In this document: piece after piece, positions 11,849 to 22,866 of the stretch
Position numbering within the stretch: position 1 is the first letter of the stretch
Layout of the letters: each line of letters opens with the position of its first letter
From: Gaertneriomyces semiglobifer
Lineage: Eukaryota > Chytridiomycota > Chytridiomycetes > Spizellomycetales > Spizellomycetaceae
Reading direction: 5' to 3'
Assembly (NCBI GenBank): GCA_025558075.1
Contig: JAHLKF010000006.1
Span: forward strand, 744,001 to 808,000
DNA: 64,000 bases
The notes under the pieces: model-generated
What the model saw: only the letters and a program-made list of their open reading frames with translations
Database searches by the model: none
Told to the model about the DNA's origin: nothing
Translations under genes and position numbers: made by a program

Positions 11849-13134
11849 CTAAGTTGCAGTTTCTTCCTGCGGCTTCGCTCTGCCCCACTGTATACGCAGC
11901 TCAGCGTCCCTTATCGTCATGGTAGGGAAAGCGGTAACGGCCTGCTCTGCGGATGAGCGCTGCGCAAATGTCACAAACGCACAATGAGACTTGTGCACCG
12001 CAACGACTTTTTTCAGCTGACCAAACACGGAAAAAGAGTTCCTGCGACATGCACAGTGAGATCGGCATGAATATACAGGACACCGCTTCGTCACTAACCG
12101 TAGGTCCTGTTCGCTTACAGTATCGTCAATTCCAGTAATATATAATGTGGTTATGGATTTGTCCGCTGGAGCCTTCAGACCAGCGCCATGTTCACCCATC
12201 TTGCCCACTAATTGCGGTAGGAGTCCTGTTAAAATATTGCCGCCCAATGGAATGTCATGCATGAAAGAAATACATACGCATTTTCTTTGCAACCGGATCC
12301 TCCTTGCCATGATATCGGTCGTTGATGTTTTGATTGGAGAGTTCATTTTCGACTGGTAATTCATGTCGGAAGGGGCATTCCGCACCGCGATTACACAACC
12401 CTTTCACGTAAAATGAGCAAATGTGTTGTCTGTTTCGCTTGTAGTACGGTTCGGGCCGCGAAATAGCACGCAGCCGTTCACGTGCGGCAGAGTCGGCTTT
12501 CGCGTAATTCACCAAGCTATCGTTCCCAAGCTGCATTGAACAGAGAGTCAACCGTTTGCAACAACGCAGCCGGCATTGTCAGTCAGAACCAACCTTGTCC
12601 TCCATATTCGCAACGTGGTACTGTTTGTTGATGTCGGATGTAGGGGCGTCATCGCGATTATTGAGGACTGTATCTCTGACTTGCACAGGCAAACCTATTG
12701 ATTCAAACGGTCAATAACAGGGCTGAAGTTGAACGGGACCTGCAATACCTACCGTACTCGAGATCCAACACGCAGGTCTGGCAAACGTTCTTTATTTTTG
12801 CACACGTCTGACAAATCTCTGTTTTCTTGAAGCGCATCCCAGCCCCAGGAGACCACCGGAATATGGTAAACGGCCTCTGGCAAATTTTGCATTCTTTCCC
12901 GTAGTTTTGCTTCATCATCCGGACGTACGGATTTGGCCCCAGACATGTCTCGCACTGTAGAGTATCTCAGGCTTAGTACCCACAGCAACTTCCATTATAG
13001 CAAGATGGCAAAGTACCAAAATTGGAAATTCGGACTCTTCCCATCTGTCAAAGACAATCGAGCACAAGCAACTTAGGATTAGCAGTTCCAAAACACCAAC
13101 TCCTCATATCTGATTCTTACCCTAATCGTGACAT
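11849..13134 (-). CDS. cwf5: pre-mRNA splicing factor RBM22/Slt11 (Cwf5)
   Basis: Seven exons (minus): 13134-13121, 13044-13017, 12954-12753, 12694-12594, 12530-12278, 12225-12099 and 12041-11849, giving 305 residues. The first two coding exons are only 14 and 28 nt. The N-terminal zinc-binding region reads [17 protein letters not shown], then [15 protein letters not shown] and [25 protein letters not shown] finger follows ([19 protein letters not shown]), then an RRM ([18 protein letters not shown] and [16 protein letters not shown]). This is the architecture of the Bact/C-complex spliceosome protein that contacts U6 snRNA and the intron near the catalytic core. Animal forms have a long Pro-rich tail, which is absent here as in other fungi. 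Confidence 0.95.
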
Positions 13135-13449
13135 TGCTATCGCTAGAGCCTTCGCTAGACGCTGTTTCCTTTAGGGATGAATTGGAGATCTATCAACAGC
13201 CCTCAGTTATTTGAAAGTGCAGTGAGTTCCTCACGCCGAAATTCGCAGCGAAACGAGGAGACGCCCTAGGGTCAGGGCTACGCACTTTAAACCTGCTTAC
13301 GTAATAACGTCGCGTGCGGAGTTCCGCGTTTGTTGTGGCAGGACCTCTACGAAAACCGCGGAGGGCAGTCATAAATAGTAGCAAATTGCAGGTTGGTTTT
13401 GTTGCTCGTAAGTGCTACTTGCGCTCTCCAGTTTGAAGCGTTTACGGGA

Positions 13450-14025
13450 ATGGGTGCCACATGCTCAAGAGCCATATTCTCGCGCAAGAGCAAGAAACGA
13501 AATCGTAGTCCCAACCTGTCGACCGAAAAAGTCAGCGAAAAGCTTCCAACTGTCAGTAGTGTTCGTGCCCCTGTGCAGCCTGACTCTGCATCGGAAATCT
13601 CCCTGCCAGCAACCACGGGGAACTTTTCGATTGTGAAATTACCACCTGATGATACCAGTTCGATGATGTCAAAGTCCCAGAGCGAACGACGGCACGCTGG
13701 CTCCATGTCAAGTTCCGACACTCCAGACTCTTCTATGCATGCGGTGCACGGATTTCAAAGCGCTCCTTCAGATGTGATTAGCGATAAGGCCTCATGGACA
13801 TCTGGTCTTGTGAGCAGATTATCTCTGGCGAGCAATGCAGCTGTGAGAAGACTTCGGATTGCGGGACCTGCACGGTCAGTACATGAACATCGACTGGAGA
13901 TCCCAGGAAGCATACATCGACGAGCTTCAATGAGTCATTCAAGTCGAAGAAGTGTAACAAGCGCCAGAAGCACCAAAAGCGCAACGATGATTCCTCGTGA
14001 CACAGCTGATCAAGCGATTCGTTGA
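13450..14025 (+). CDS. small Ser-rich protein with predicted N-terminal acylation
   Basis: This is a 191-residue single-exon ORF beginning MGATCSRA. Gly2 with Ser6 fits the N-myristoylation consensus (MGxxxS/T), and Cys5 is a likely palmitoylation site. A basic patch (RKSKKRNR) follows and would help bind acidic lipids, so a plasma-membrane peripheral location is predicted. The rest is very rich in Ser, Arg and Pro, with many S-x-R/K motifs that could be kinase sites, and is probably disordered. I recognise no domain. The frame is open upstream, but this start gives the acylation motif. It is divergent from RBM22, with about 315 bp between the starts. Whether it is expressed cannot be judged from sequence. 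Confidence 0.5.
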   Translation: MGATCSRAIFSRKSKKRNRSPNLSTEKVSEKLPTVSSVRAPVQPDSASEISLPATTGNFSIVKLPPDDTSSMMSKSQSERRHAGSMSSSDTPDSSMHAVHGFQSAPSDVISDKASWTSGLVSRLSLASNAAVRRLRIAGPARSVHEHRLEIPGSIHRRASMSHSSRRSVTSARSTKSATMIPRDTADQAIR

Positions 14026-14239
14026 ATCAGTTGCATTCATCTGCCATCTCAATCCTAAGCTCTCCTGTAACAAAGGGTGCCGACCAATTCACCTGCAGGT
14101 GCGGAATGATCACACATCGCGGTACTACCGCAGCCTTGCACTTCGGTCTTTGAAGCGAGTTAACTCGGCTTTACCTCCCAGACATAATATTAGACATCAT
14201 TACCGACTTCTATGTACACCATCAATACATTCTCTTGTA

Positions 14240-17200
14240 TCACTTTGCCCAGCGATTCGTATATTCCAAAAAGCTTTCCCAGGAGTACGCCTCATTGGTG
14301 TCCTCCACCTCTGCTGCCGTAGCTCGGGTTGTTCTGGTCGGTCTTCGTGCAAGGATGGCTTCAAAGCGTGTAGGGCCGGCGGTAATATCCTGCAATTCAT
14401 GGATGGCGTTAATGAGGCGTGATGGGGACCATATGATGCTGTCGGCCTTACCTCCTCCCGATGTTTCATACATGTTCCGATGCTTTCCATTAACTTCTCG
14501 AGGCTTGCCTTCAGTTCAAGCTCGCGGTTGCCCCGTGGATCGAACCATCTGAAAAGACTTTCCAGCTGCGTCGGTTCAGCATAAAACCCCCATTCGCCGT
14601 CGGTCAGCCCCTGCTCTGCCATCAAAATTTCTTCTTCGTCGTTCATCATGTCAGGTCCACCCACTTCTTCCACAAATAAACGACCTGATACCCATTCCAT
14701 TTGCGCTCCTTGTTGCGATGGCCTACCCCTGGCCTTCTGTTTGACCGCCGCTACCTCACTATCTTCCTCAACAACTGCGCCAAGGCATGCGTCAAACCAC
14801 CAATACCGGTTGAAAAACCGATCGCGTCCGATAGGCCTGATGCGTGAAGCAGTGGAAGTCATCCTCAGCTGATACTCAATTTCGGCTTCCCGGCGAGCGA
14901 GCAATTTATCTTGCTCGTCGACTTTCCGTCGCTCTTCTGCTCTGGCCCGTACTTCTTTCTGCTTAACTTTATCATTCCGTCGAGCTTTCTCCTGCTCCTC
15001 CCGTTTTTTGCGTTCTTGTTCCTCGCGGCGCAATTGTTCTTCTCGCAGTTTTCGTACTCTAGTGCTATTCCTACTACTGCGTCGCCGCCTGAGAGTTCGT
15101 ACGTTACTCTTGAGCTTCATAATTGGCAGATAATAGAATAACACAAAATGCTTACGAGCGTTTGCCAGATTCATTATCGGATCCGTCCGTTTCCATGACA
15201 TTCCCATCTGCCTTCTCTTGTGGTTGTGCAGATTCTCCCTCATGTTTAGCCACAAGTTCCGCGGCGTACAATTCTTCTTTTATAAGGTCTTGTGGTTCTT
15301 TGCTGTCCAAGTCGGCCCGGATCGCAGCCCTAGCAACAGGTTTCAGCCATTTTAAACAAACCACTTAGCGAGTTCACTGTTTGTCACTTACAAGTCCTTG
15401 CGTTGTTTGGTAATATCGCGCTTCTCCTTCCTGAGCTCTGCATTCTGCTCAACGCATTCATCGGTGTAATCCCGAATGGCAGAACTTCTGCTTACACACT
15501 CGTGGATTAAGAATGACAGTATTTCCAAACGCTCCGCCGAATCCAAAAGAGAGAAACCAACTTCGGCCGAATGCATCAGTCGGGCAAAGGTTAATGCTTC
15601 ATCTTCCTTGGCCTTTACAGCTGCACGAGTCGTCAAGCGGGTGTTGCCTGGGGGACTATCCAAGGCTTTCCGTCCGCGCTTGCACATAGACTTCGGTAGT
15701 CTTTGAGCCGGATCCTTCTCTTGCATGATGAAGTCCGCATCGTCCTCAGATTCGTCCGCTCGACGTCGCTTGCGACTGGACGACACTTGTTTATGCTCTT
15801 CGCGGTCGCTACCATCCTTATCGTCCTCTTCTCCTTGTTCATCTGAATATACTGGAGTACCATCACGAGAGTGACGCCCTTCAGACTCAGCTAGGGCATG
15901 ACTGGCATCTGACGTTTGTCCTTCAAGTGCCATACCCATTCCCAAAATACCTTGTCTCAAGCGAAGGAGCTGAACTAGGATTGTCCATTTATGCGGCAAT
16001 GCAGAGATGGTCGCCCGATCGCGTATTATACCCGCAAGAACCAGCTCCCACGCTTTGAGCCTGCCAGCATCGATCTGACTTTTGCTTCCAGTCAATGAGT
16101 AGCTGCGCCTGCTCTCAAAACCAGATGTCCATTTACCAGGCTCCCATTTCCACCATTGGTCAAGAGCAGCCTTTTCTTCTTCGGTGTACGAGGCGTAAAT
16201 AGTCCGATACTCCTCCATCGCCCGTGCCATTTCTGGTTCATAGCTCTGCTCATAGCCCGCAAGCATGTCTGCCACATCATCTGTGGGCAGCGGCTCCTTC
16301 CCTGGTATCTCCATAACTGCACTCCATTCGCGGCAGGTGACGGTGATCAATGCACCAAAGGCCTCGCTCATGAGCACGGCTTTGTGCGTATGACCATGTG
16401 CGAGTGACTTCTGAAACTCATCCAAAGTGAACGGAAAGAGGTTCAGTGGTCGGCAATAGGCGATAAGGAAGCACCATGTTTGGATAAGCGTCAGCACGAC
16501 ATCCGGGGGGCAGCTGCCAAAGTCGCGGGACGGTTCGGGTCTCGGTCCTAATTCCAATCCTTGAGCTGCTTTGCCCTTCAGACGCGGCGCGAGCTTGAAT
16601 AGCTCGATGTCATCAATGGGAAATTTGATAGGTTTTGATCGAGGTGGCTTGGGCGTGACTTTAGGCTCCGGAGGTGTAGCCGAAACTGAGCTTTTCTTTG
16701 GTCGCCCTCTTTTTCGTGGCTCTTCGCCCTCTGTGGGAGCTTTCTTATGTGATTTTTTCTTCTTCGGAGAACGTTCCTCTTCTTTTCTCTTTCCTTTGGG
16801 GTACTCACCAGTGAGCTTGCGATGACGCTCATCTAACAGCTCCTGTACTGCCGGTGGAGGAACATTGGGTATATCGTAACGTTCGAGTAGTTCAGGTTTG
16901 ACGGTCCACGGCGCTCCAATCCACACGTCCTTTGTGGCGACCTCTCTAATAAATTTCTTGAAGTTCTGTTTAGATAGCACTTGTCGGTCGCGCTTAATTT
17001 GGGAAGGCGGCAACAAGTACTCTATGGGCAGTTCGTCCGCTGTATCTGCTTGGGATAAAAGTTCCCAGTCGGCATCAATGAGGTGCACACGATACAATGG
17101 TTTTCCAAGATCAGAAGGATGCGACGACACCGGTGGAGTGATAGTTGATCCTTTGCCATTGACCGTCGCTCCGGCACTAATTCGCGCAAGAACTTTCCCC

Positions 17201-17756
17201 ATTAAGGTTTGATCTCCAACCTCGATAGCAACAAACTCCCCCACAAAAACGTTATCACGAAAGAAATCGTACAATCGGTCCACCAAGTCATTCAGTTTGT
17301 CCAGATCTAGCAGCAATCACATGTAAGAATGAGTTCAAGCAGAAAACCACTGCACTTACGCACTGTAATGTATTATCTCCATGGCAGGCTTTCGCCATAT
17401 TTCCGGAAACTGTTCATTAACACGCTTGGTGGCTTCATACTCTGAACGTAACGCTTCTTCATACGAGAGGTTCGATCGGCCAGTTTTCGTGCATGCAAAT
17501 TGCTTTTTACGAAGGAAGTTCCAGCGAAGTAAATAATCACTGGAAGTCGCATAGATAACCGTAGATTTAGTTAATGCCGTGGTGGGCAACGCCAATGCGT
17601 TCATTGCAATCCCAGCAACATCTGATTGCCATCTTGTACTTACTCGTACTGGTGGAAAATTTCGCCCGTTGTTCTGATCTGCCACACTTCAGCTTCCCTG
17701 TCCGGAATGTCCGGCAGAGGAAGTATGTCTACAGGCTTTCGTTTGTGAAGTGGCAT
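14240..17756 (-). CDS. ITC1: ISWI chromatin-remodelling subunit Itc1 (WAC-DDT-WHIM protein)
   Basis: Six exons (minus): 17756-17644, 17539-17364, 17306-15392, 15329-15156, 15088-14452 and 14389-14240, giving about 1054 residues. The N-terminus (MPLHKRKPVDILPLP, then EVWQIRTTGEIFHQYE) is the WAC domain shared by Acf1/BAZ1A and yeast Itc1, which binds DNA. A basic linker holds a GRPKK AT-hook-like motif. The region around DVVLTLIQTWCFLIAY matches a DDT domain, which binds the ISWI ATPase, and GRDRFFNRYWWFD matches a WHIM/D-TOX segment. A charged coiled coil (Arg/Glu/Lys-rich, 15.0-15.1 kb) lies just before it. No PHD finger or bromodomain is present, so this is the fungal Itc1 form. The donor at 17363 (GTGCGT) was chosen because it keeps phase. 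Confidence 0.92.
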
Positions 17757-18245
17757 CGCGTTCCCAACTGTTTCTCACGGTCCTCTTGTTGAGCGAGGAT
17801 ACGCCGAATAGTGAATCCCCAACTCCCCTTCTGTGGTCAGTCTCACTGTCACCACTGAAAAACCGCTCAGCATAACACAGAGGGAGCAAACTCCGCGCCT
17901 TGTTTTCACGGTTCTGCGTTTTCCACTCTGAAAGCGAGGGCGTGTAGCTTGCTGGAGACAGGCCCCGCGGAATGAATCACAGGCGAACTACTCGCAACAA
18001 GCAGCTACCCACACATGTAGCTATAGATACTATGTTCACTGACAGCTATTGGACGAAGCACCACCTCGGTCTGTCGCCGCTGTCGTCGTCGGTCGCAGCG
18101 TTCGTCTCAATAGAATCGTGCTCGCCAAAGAGCGAGGGAAAAGATCTAGGAAGCCCTACACCTAAGCGCGTCGCGCGTACGTGCAAGCGAACAGGTTCTG
18201 ACAAACTATCATACTATTTATGCTACATGTACAGAAGGTGTGATG
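17757..18245. other. intergenic region upstream of ITC1
   Basis: This gap contains the ITC1 promoter and the 3' flank of the hydrolase. A plus-strand open frame starts at 17972 and runs antisense into the hydrolase 3' end (to 18508). Its composition is not convincing, and I treat it as non-coding. No repeats or RNA genes were seen. Confidence 0.5.
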
Positions 18246-19934
18246 CTACTGGTTCGGCGGGCCCGTCGACGAGGCACGCCGACTCTCTTTATCTAATATT
18301 ACCTTTACGAGCTCTGCTGTTCTATCCACAAAACTATTGTACCATTCTTTGCCTACTGCGTCATCAAAGATATGCATATGCGCGTCAATTTGATTCTGCA
18401 GTGGGTGAGCAATGGGTTCGAACAACTGTACAGCCGTCGACGGCGGATTGCAGAAGTGCCGACGTCCGGTCAGGTCATTATCCGCTCCCGTGCCATCATC
18501 AAATTTGATGGAAGACGGCTGCGGATCACCGAACTTTGGCAGAGCAAGGAAGAAGCCATGAAAGCTAAGCTGCCCAGTGTCTTCCGATTCACGGCGAAGC
18601 ATCTCCACACGTGTGAAAAGTTCAGAACTGATGAGCGGGTAGAGGAAGGAGAGGTGACGCCGGGCTACTTCCGCGGAAGTGATGGCAATCGTCCTCGCTG
18701 CCGCAAATGTCAGCATCCCAGGCGCACAAGCTACGGCAACCGGTAATGTGACATAGGCTGTTGCCGCCAATGCTGTGCCTGCCAAAGCATACTTGGCCCA
18801 CAAGGGTACACCCGCAGCAAACGTAGCTGGAGTGGCTTCGGTGGCGGGGTCCTCGGCATCGGCAGTACCATGCAATATATCGTTTGCGTCTGCTGGCAAA
18901 GCGTCCGGGCCTGGGACGCCTGAGGGTGTTGATGAAGCGCTGTTGGCCGATTCATCACTTGCGCGGTCGGTCTGGAAGGTCGCGGAATCACTGCTATCGC
19001 CGGCCTTCTTTTGCGTACCGTTAAATCCTCCAGCTAGCTTGCTCGCTGCGGCCATGACCCAACTGGTCCGGACAGGGACGGTACCCAACTGCTTGATTCC
19101 GACAGGAACCTCCAGCTTGTCGGGGACAAGGTCAGTCACGGCATCCCTGAGGATAGGTACGTATGAACCCGCGTCAGACATGAGTGCCACAGCACTCCTA
19201 GGACCAGCTTGGGTAATCAAGTTGGCGTGCAATCCGAAAAAGGGTGAATCAAATGTCAGAATGGCACGAATATTGACGAACGCCCGAAAGGAATCCGATA
19301 AGCGGGTTTCGTCCACAACGTCTTTCGGCGCCACCGGTGGTGGAGGCAGAGTTTCAATATTGTTGAGTACCTCTGGCGAGGATCTCAGTGTTGGCTCCTT
19401 CGCTACGTTCTCCGCATTGTTAGGACGGACACCCGCGCCAATTCTACCTAGGCCGTTGAATGGGTTCCACCACGTGCTTTGCTTCTCCTCAATAGGCAAC
19501 TCTTGAGAAGGTTCTGAGGCGACCACACCTATTCCTTCGATACCTCCTTCTTCGCGACCTTCCTCCATCCACTTATCAACCTCTCCCCGTTGTTTCGCAT
19601 ACATGTACCGATATACGTCGGCTGCCAATAGTCCACCCATTGAGTGCGCCAGCAAAATAACATAGTCGTATCTTCCAGTAGTCGCATGTAGGATGAGCCA
19701 ATCGTACAATTTGCGTACAGCTAAACCGTTGTCGCCGGAAGTATCATAGCGAGGGTAAAATCGGGACTCTAGGCGGTCGGGCGGAATGTCATATTCTTTG
19801 ACCAGACGATCAATCAGATGATTAGGGAAATTGAAGAACGATTCTTCAGAGCCCAAGAAACCGTGAATGTACACTAAAAGCACCTTCCGTTGATCTTTAG
19901 GAAGCGGCGGCAATGGTAGACCAGTTAGACCCAT
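18246..19934 (-). CDS. alpha/beta-hydrolase (DUF676/lipase-like) with C-terminal hydrophobic region
   Basis: From the first ATG (19934, MGLTGLPLPPLPKDQ) the protein is 562 residues. The hydrolase fold shows the strand and oxyanion loop KVLLVYIHGFLGSEESFF and the nucleophile elbow YVILLAHSMGGLLAADVY (G-H-S-M-G-like, Ala for Gly). The region AILTFDSPFFGLHANL resembles a DUF676 core. A low-complexity insert (Ser/Asp/Ala) spans about 320-370, followed by a hydrophobic pair (YALAGTALAATAYVTLPVAVA) that could insert in a membrane. A conserved-looking HMHIFDD near the C-terminus may supply the catalytic His. The open frame continues upstream of the ATG with coding-like sequence to about 20030, so the true start may lie in an upstream exon. 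The substrate is unknown; lipid or GPI-like esters are guesses. Confidence 0.8.
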   Translation of the reverse strand: MGLTGLPLPPLPKDQRKVLLVYIHGFLGSEESFFNFPNHLIDRLVKEYDIPPDRLESRFYPRYDTSGDNGLAVRKLYDWLILHATTGRYDYVILLAHSMGGLLAADVYRYMYAKQRGEVDKWMEEGREEGGIEGIGVVASEPSQELPIEEKQSTWWNPFNGLGRIGAGVRPNNAENVAKEPTLRSSPEVLNNIETLPPPPVAPKDVVDETRLSDSFRAFVNIRAILTFDSPFFGLHANLITQAGPRSAVALMSDAGSYVPILRDAVTDLVPDKLEVPVGIKQLGTVPVRTSWVMAAASKLAGGFNGTQKKAGDSSDSATFQTDRASDESANSASSTPSGVPGPDALPADANDILHGTADAEDPATEATPATFAAGVPLWAKYALAGTALAATAYVTLPVAVACAPGMLTFAAARTIAITSAEVARRHLSFLYPLISSELFTRVEMLRRESEDTGQLSFHGFFLALPKFGDPQPSSIKFDDGTGADNDLTGRRHFCNPPSTAVQLFEPIAHPLQNQIDAHMHIFDDAVGKEWYNSFVDRTAELVKVILDKESRRASSTGPPNQ

Positions 19935-20062
19935 TGCCGCCACCGCCTTCGATGTGGACTGTTTAGCCACGTTGTGCGCAGGACTGGTCGTCCAGTGAGC
20001 AAAGTAAGCTAATTTGAAAGCAACATAGTCTCCCTGTGCTGGGTGCTTTGTGAGCGTCGGTT

Positions 20063-22797
20063 ATGTCGGTTATGCCGCAAATATGGGACTGTGGTGAACC
20101 AACCAAACGCGTGGTTCTGGTGCTTCCCGAGCGGCTCGTATTTTTAGAAGTTCTACAAGCCAGCTTGGACGAAGCTCATAAGAAAGTGGATAGAGAACAC
20201 CGCATAGAGGCCAGCCGCTCACGTTCTATTTCGCGGAAGAGATCACCCGCTGTTAATTACGGGATGGACCCGACATCCGAGCTATCGACCATAGACACCG
20301 TGTTGGAACATCTCAACGTCGGCGATGAGAAGATTGCTTCCCCAACAACACCGCATGAAATCAGCCGTCCAGAGGACGCCCCTGTGATCTTACATGGTAC
20401 GGAACTGCACTTGCTTCCACGCGTACACGAATCTTGCTGTAACGGATCTAACATTGTTTTCACAGTCTTGTGTGTCGCTTTTCACCACCGGTGAGAGCCC
20501 TGCCGGGCTGCAAGTGGGGCTGTTTCACTTACTAAATCCTTGATGCTCAGAAATGGACCGCAAGTGGAGTACGCATGTCCGCCGTTTCCATCCATACCTC
20601 ACGATGAACTTGCGGACAGCGAAAACATCAGAACTTCCACATCAACCGTAGATGCTAGCAACGCCATTGAGTTGCCCGAAGAATGGGCTTTTCTGGTACG
20701 TTTAGTAGCAGCCGCGAGCTCGTCAGCGCGGAGATGCTAATTCCTGTTCATACAGCCGTTTCTTTGCCTGCCTGACGGAGCACATGGTTAGCCTTGTATG
20801 CTTTCTCACGCGCGTTGCCACATTCAATGCTCTTAACACTCACTCCCACTCGCACAGCTACTGAAGAAGAGTTCATCTACTTTCACCTGCCGCCGGTACC
20901 TTCATGGACTCATTATCCGCAGTCCACCCTTTTCGGTTTAGCATGCTACCGCCAAATAGCTGCCTCGGAGCTACTTACGAAATCGCAAGATGTGACTCGC
21001 TCAACGGTTCAGAAAGCGGTAGTCGTCTTGTCGACTCAACCTATTCTGGGTTCAGTGAGATCAAAACTGGGCTTAGTGACGCGAGCTTTTTTTGAGCAGA
21101 AAGACTTCACCAAGCTCGAAATTTTGGAGACGCTCTATCAAAATTTGTGTGTCAGCATGAACTGGATAAGCAATCAAGTTGTAGAGGATAGCATTTTGTA
21201 TATGGGCCTCAGCCTACGAGATCTCGTGTGGACGTTCCGTCAGAAGACATTACAGCTGTTCAAATTACTGCTACTTGAGAAAAGGGTTTGTTTTTACTAC
21301 CTTATCGTTGCAGCTTCATGCAATGTTCGCTCAACGTGTCAATCACAGATTCTATTTTTCGGCACTAAAGTGGAGCGATTATCGGGATTCCAATACTCGC
21401 TCGTGTCGTTAATCCCGGATTTACTTCGTAACCTCCAAGACGCAGGCTCACCGTCGCTGGGGTCTCATTCTCGGCATCGTGCGAGCCATGAGTCCCATCG
21501 TGCATTGAAGCCCAACACCGTCAACGCGCTAAACGCAATACCACCATCTGCATCCCCCCAAAACTCTTCATCATCATTATCAGAAAACCTGGATACTCCA
21601 GTGACCACTCCTCCGCGTCCGAACAAAGTACGAAGATCTACCTCACATGCACGCGCTCAGTCATACCATTTGCCTCTACACATTTTCGGCAACGGCTCCT
21701 TCTTCCAGCCGTATATACCTCTTCAACAGGTTGACATTTTAACCCACGCGGATACCAAATCCTTTCTTGTCGGGACGAGTAATTCAATTTTTTTGTGGAA
21801 TAAGAGTATAGGCGTCGATGCGGTGGCTAACGTGGAAACTGGAACGCTGGAAATTGTAAATCCAGCACTCAATGCGTTGCTGAATCTGACGCCTCCTGAT
21901 AAGCGGTTCATCGACGACATTGTAAAAAGCGTCAGCGCAAGTTATACACCGACGTCATCTACCTCCTCTGACCCGCAGTTTTCGGCCCAGCTCTCGTTTG
22001 CTGGGTCGGATGACGATATTCGAAACCGATTTGAGCAGTACCTATGTTCAATGCTTGTATCAGTGAAGTCTGAACCGATCGCGAAGACCAGTGTTGATCC
22101 GAATATGAGGGCTAAAGAATGGATGACGGATTGGAACACGGCGTGGGTGCGAGCATGGCAAGGAACGAGGAACTATCATCAGTGGATGATTGACACGGCC
22201 TTGGAAGACAGTGATGATAGTGTGGACGATCGGACATGTGTTCTCAGTAATCCGTTACGTTATCCTACGCTAGCTGATCATCCTTGCAAAGGCGCTAATA
22301 CGCTAACGAATCTTCAAGCGGGGCTCTGGGGAAGATGGGCAGATTTTAGGAGCGCAAACCATGGAGTGGAACAAAAAGTCGGAGAGAAGGTCAAGGAAGT
22401 CGGCAAGGGACTGGAGATTGTTGGGAAGGCTGTTAGTGAGAAGGTGGAGAGCGTCGGGAAGGTAGTAGGTGAAAAGGTGGGCGAGATGGGAAAAGACGAG
22501 TGGAGAGAAGAACAGAAGGAGAGGTTGCAGGGTATGTAATCGTTTGAGATTCCATAAGACCGATTGGGACTTACGCTTTATACCATTGATAAAGCCACGA
22601 CATCACAGCTGTTTTTGAACGTGTCCTCCTTCATAGCCCAAAAGCGGCAACAGTGGAGTGGCGCCGAGAATGAGACTGACGACCCTAGCCATGAGGGCAA
22701 GGAAACGGAAAACATGGATAGGACTTGGGAAAAGGAAGGTGACTGGGAGGATGTAGATATCAAGAGCAGTAAAGAAAGGTTGGACAGAATGTCATAG
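20063..22797 (+). CDS. AVL9: AVL9 late-secretory-pathway DENN-like protein
   Basis: Seven exons: 20063-20396, 20466-20490, 20551-20695, 20756-20786, 20858-21285, 21349-22531 and 22595-22797, giving 782 residues. Family signatures are VILHVLCVAFHHRNGPQVEY across two junctions, FIYFHLPPV, STLFGLACYRQIAA and KRILFFGTKVERLSGFQYSL. Avl9 proteins are DENN-related and act in Golgi-to-plasma-membrane traffic. The N-terminal 110 residues are an unusual charged extension before the first conserved strand. A Gly/Lys/Val repeat stretch (KVKEVGKGLEIVGKAV) precedes the C-terminus. The intron 21286-21348 is 63 nt, a multiple of three and stop-free, but family alignment shows it must be removed. The start is 129 bp from that of the divergent hydrolase. 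Confidence 0.92.
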
Positions 22798-22866
22798 TGT
22801 CCTCGACGTTACCTAGTACAGAAATGGATTCTCTAGCCTAACGCATGAATGTCTATACGCGATGCT

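Noticed and set aside
17972..18508. 178-codon plus-strand frame antisense to the hydrolase 3' end
   Set aside because: Overlaps a real gene on the other strand, composition is poor, and no splice or homology support.
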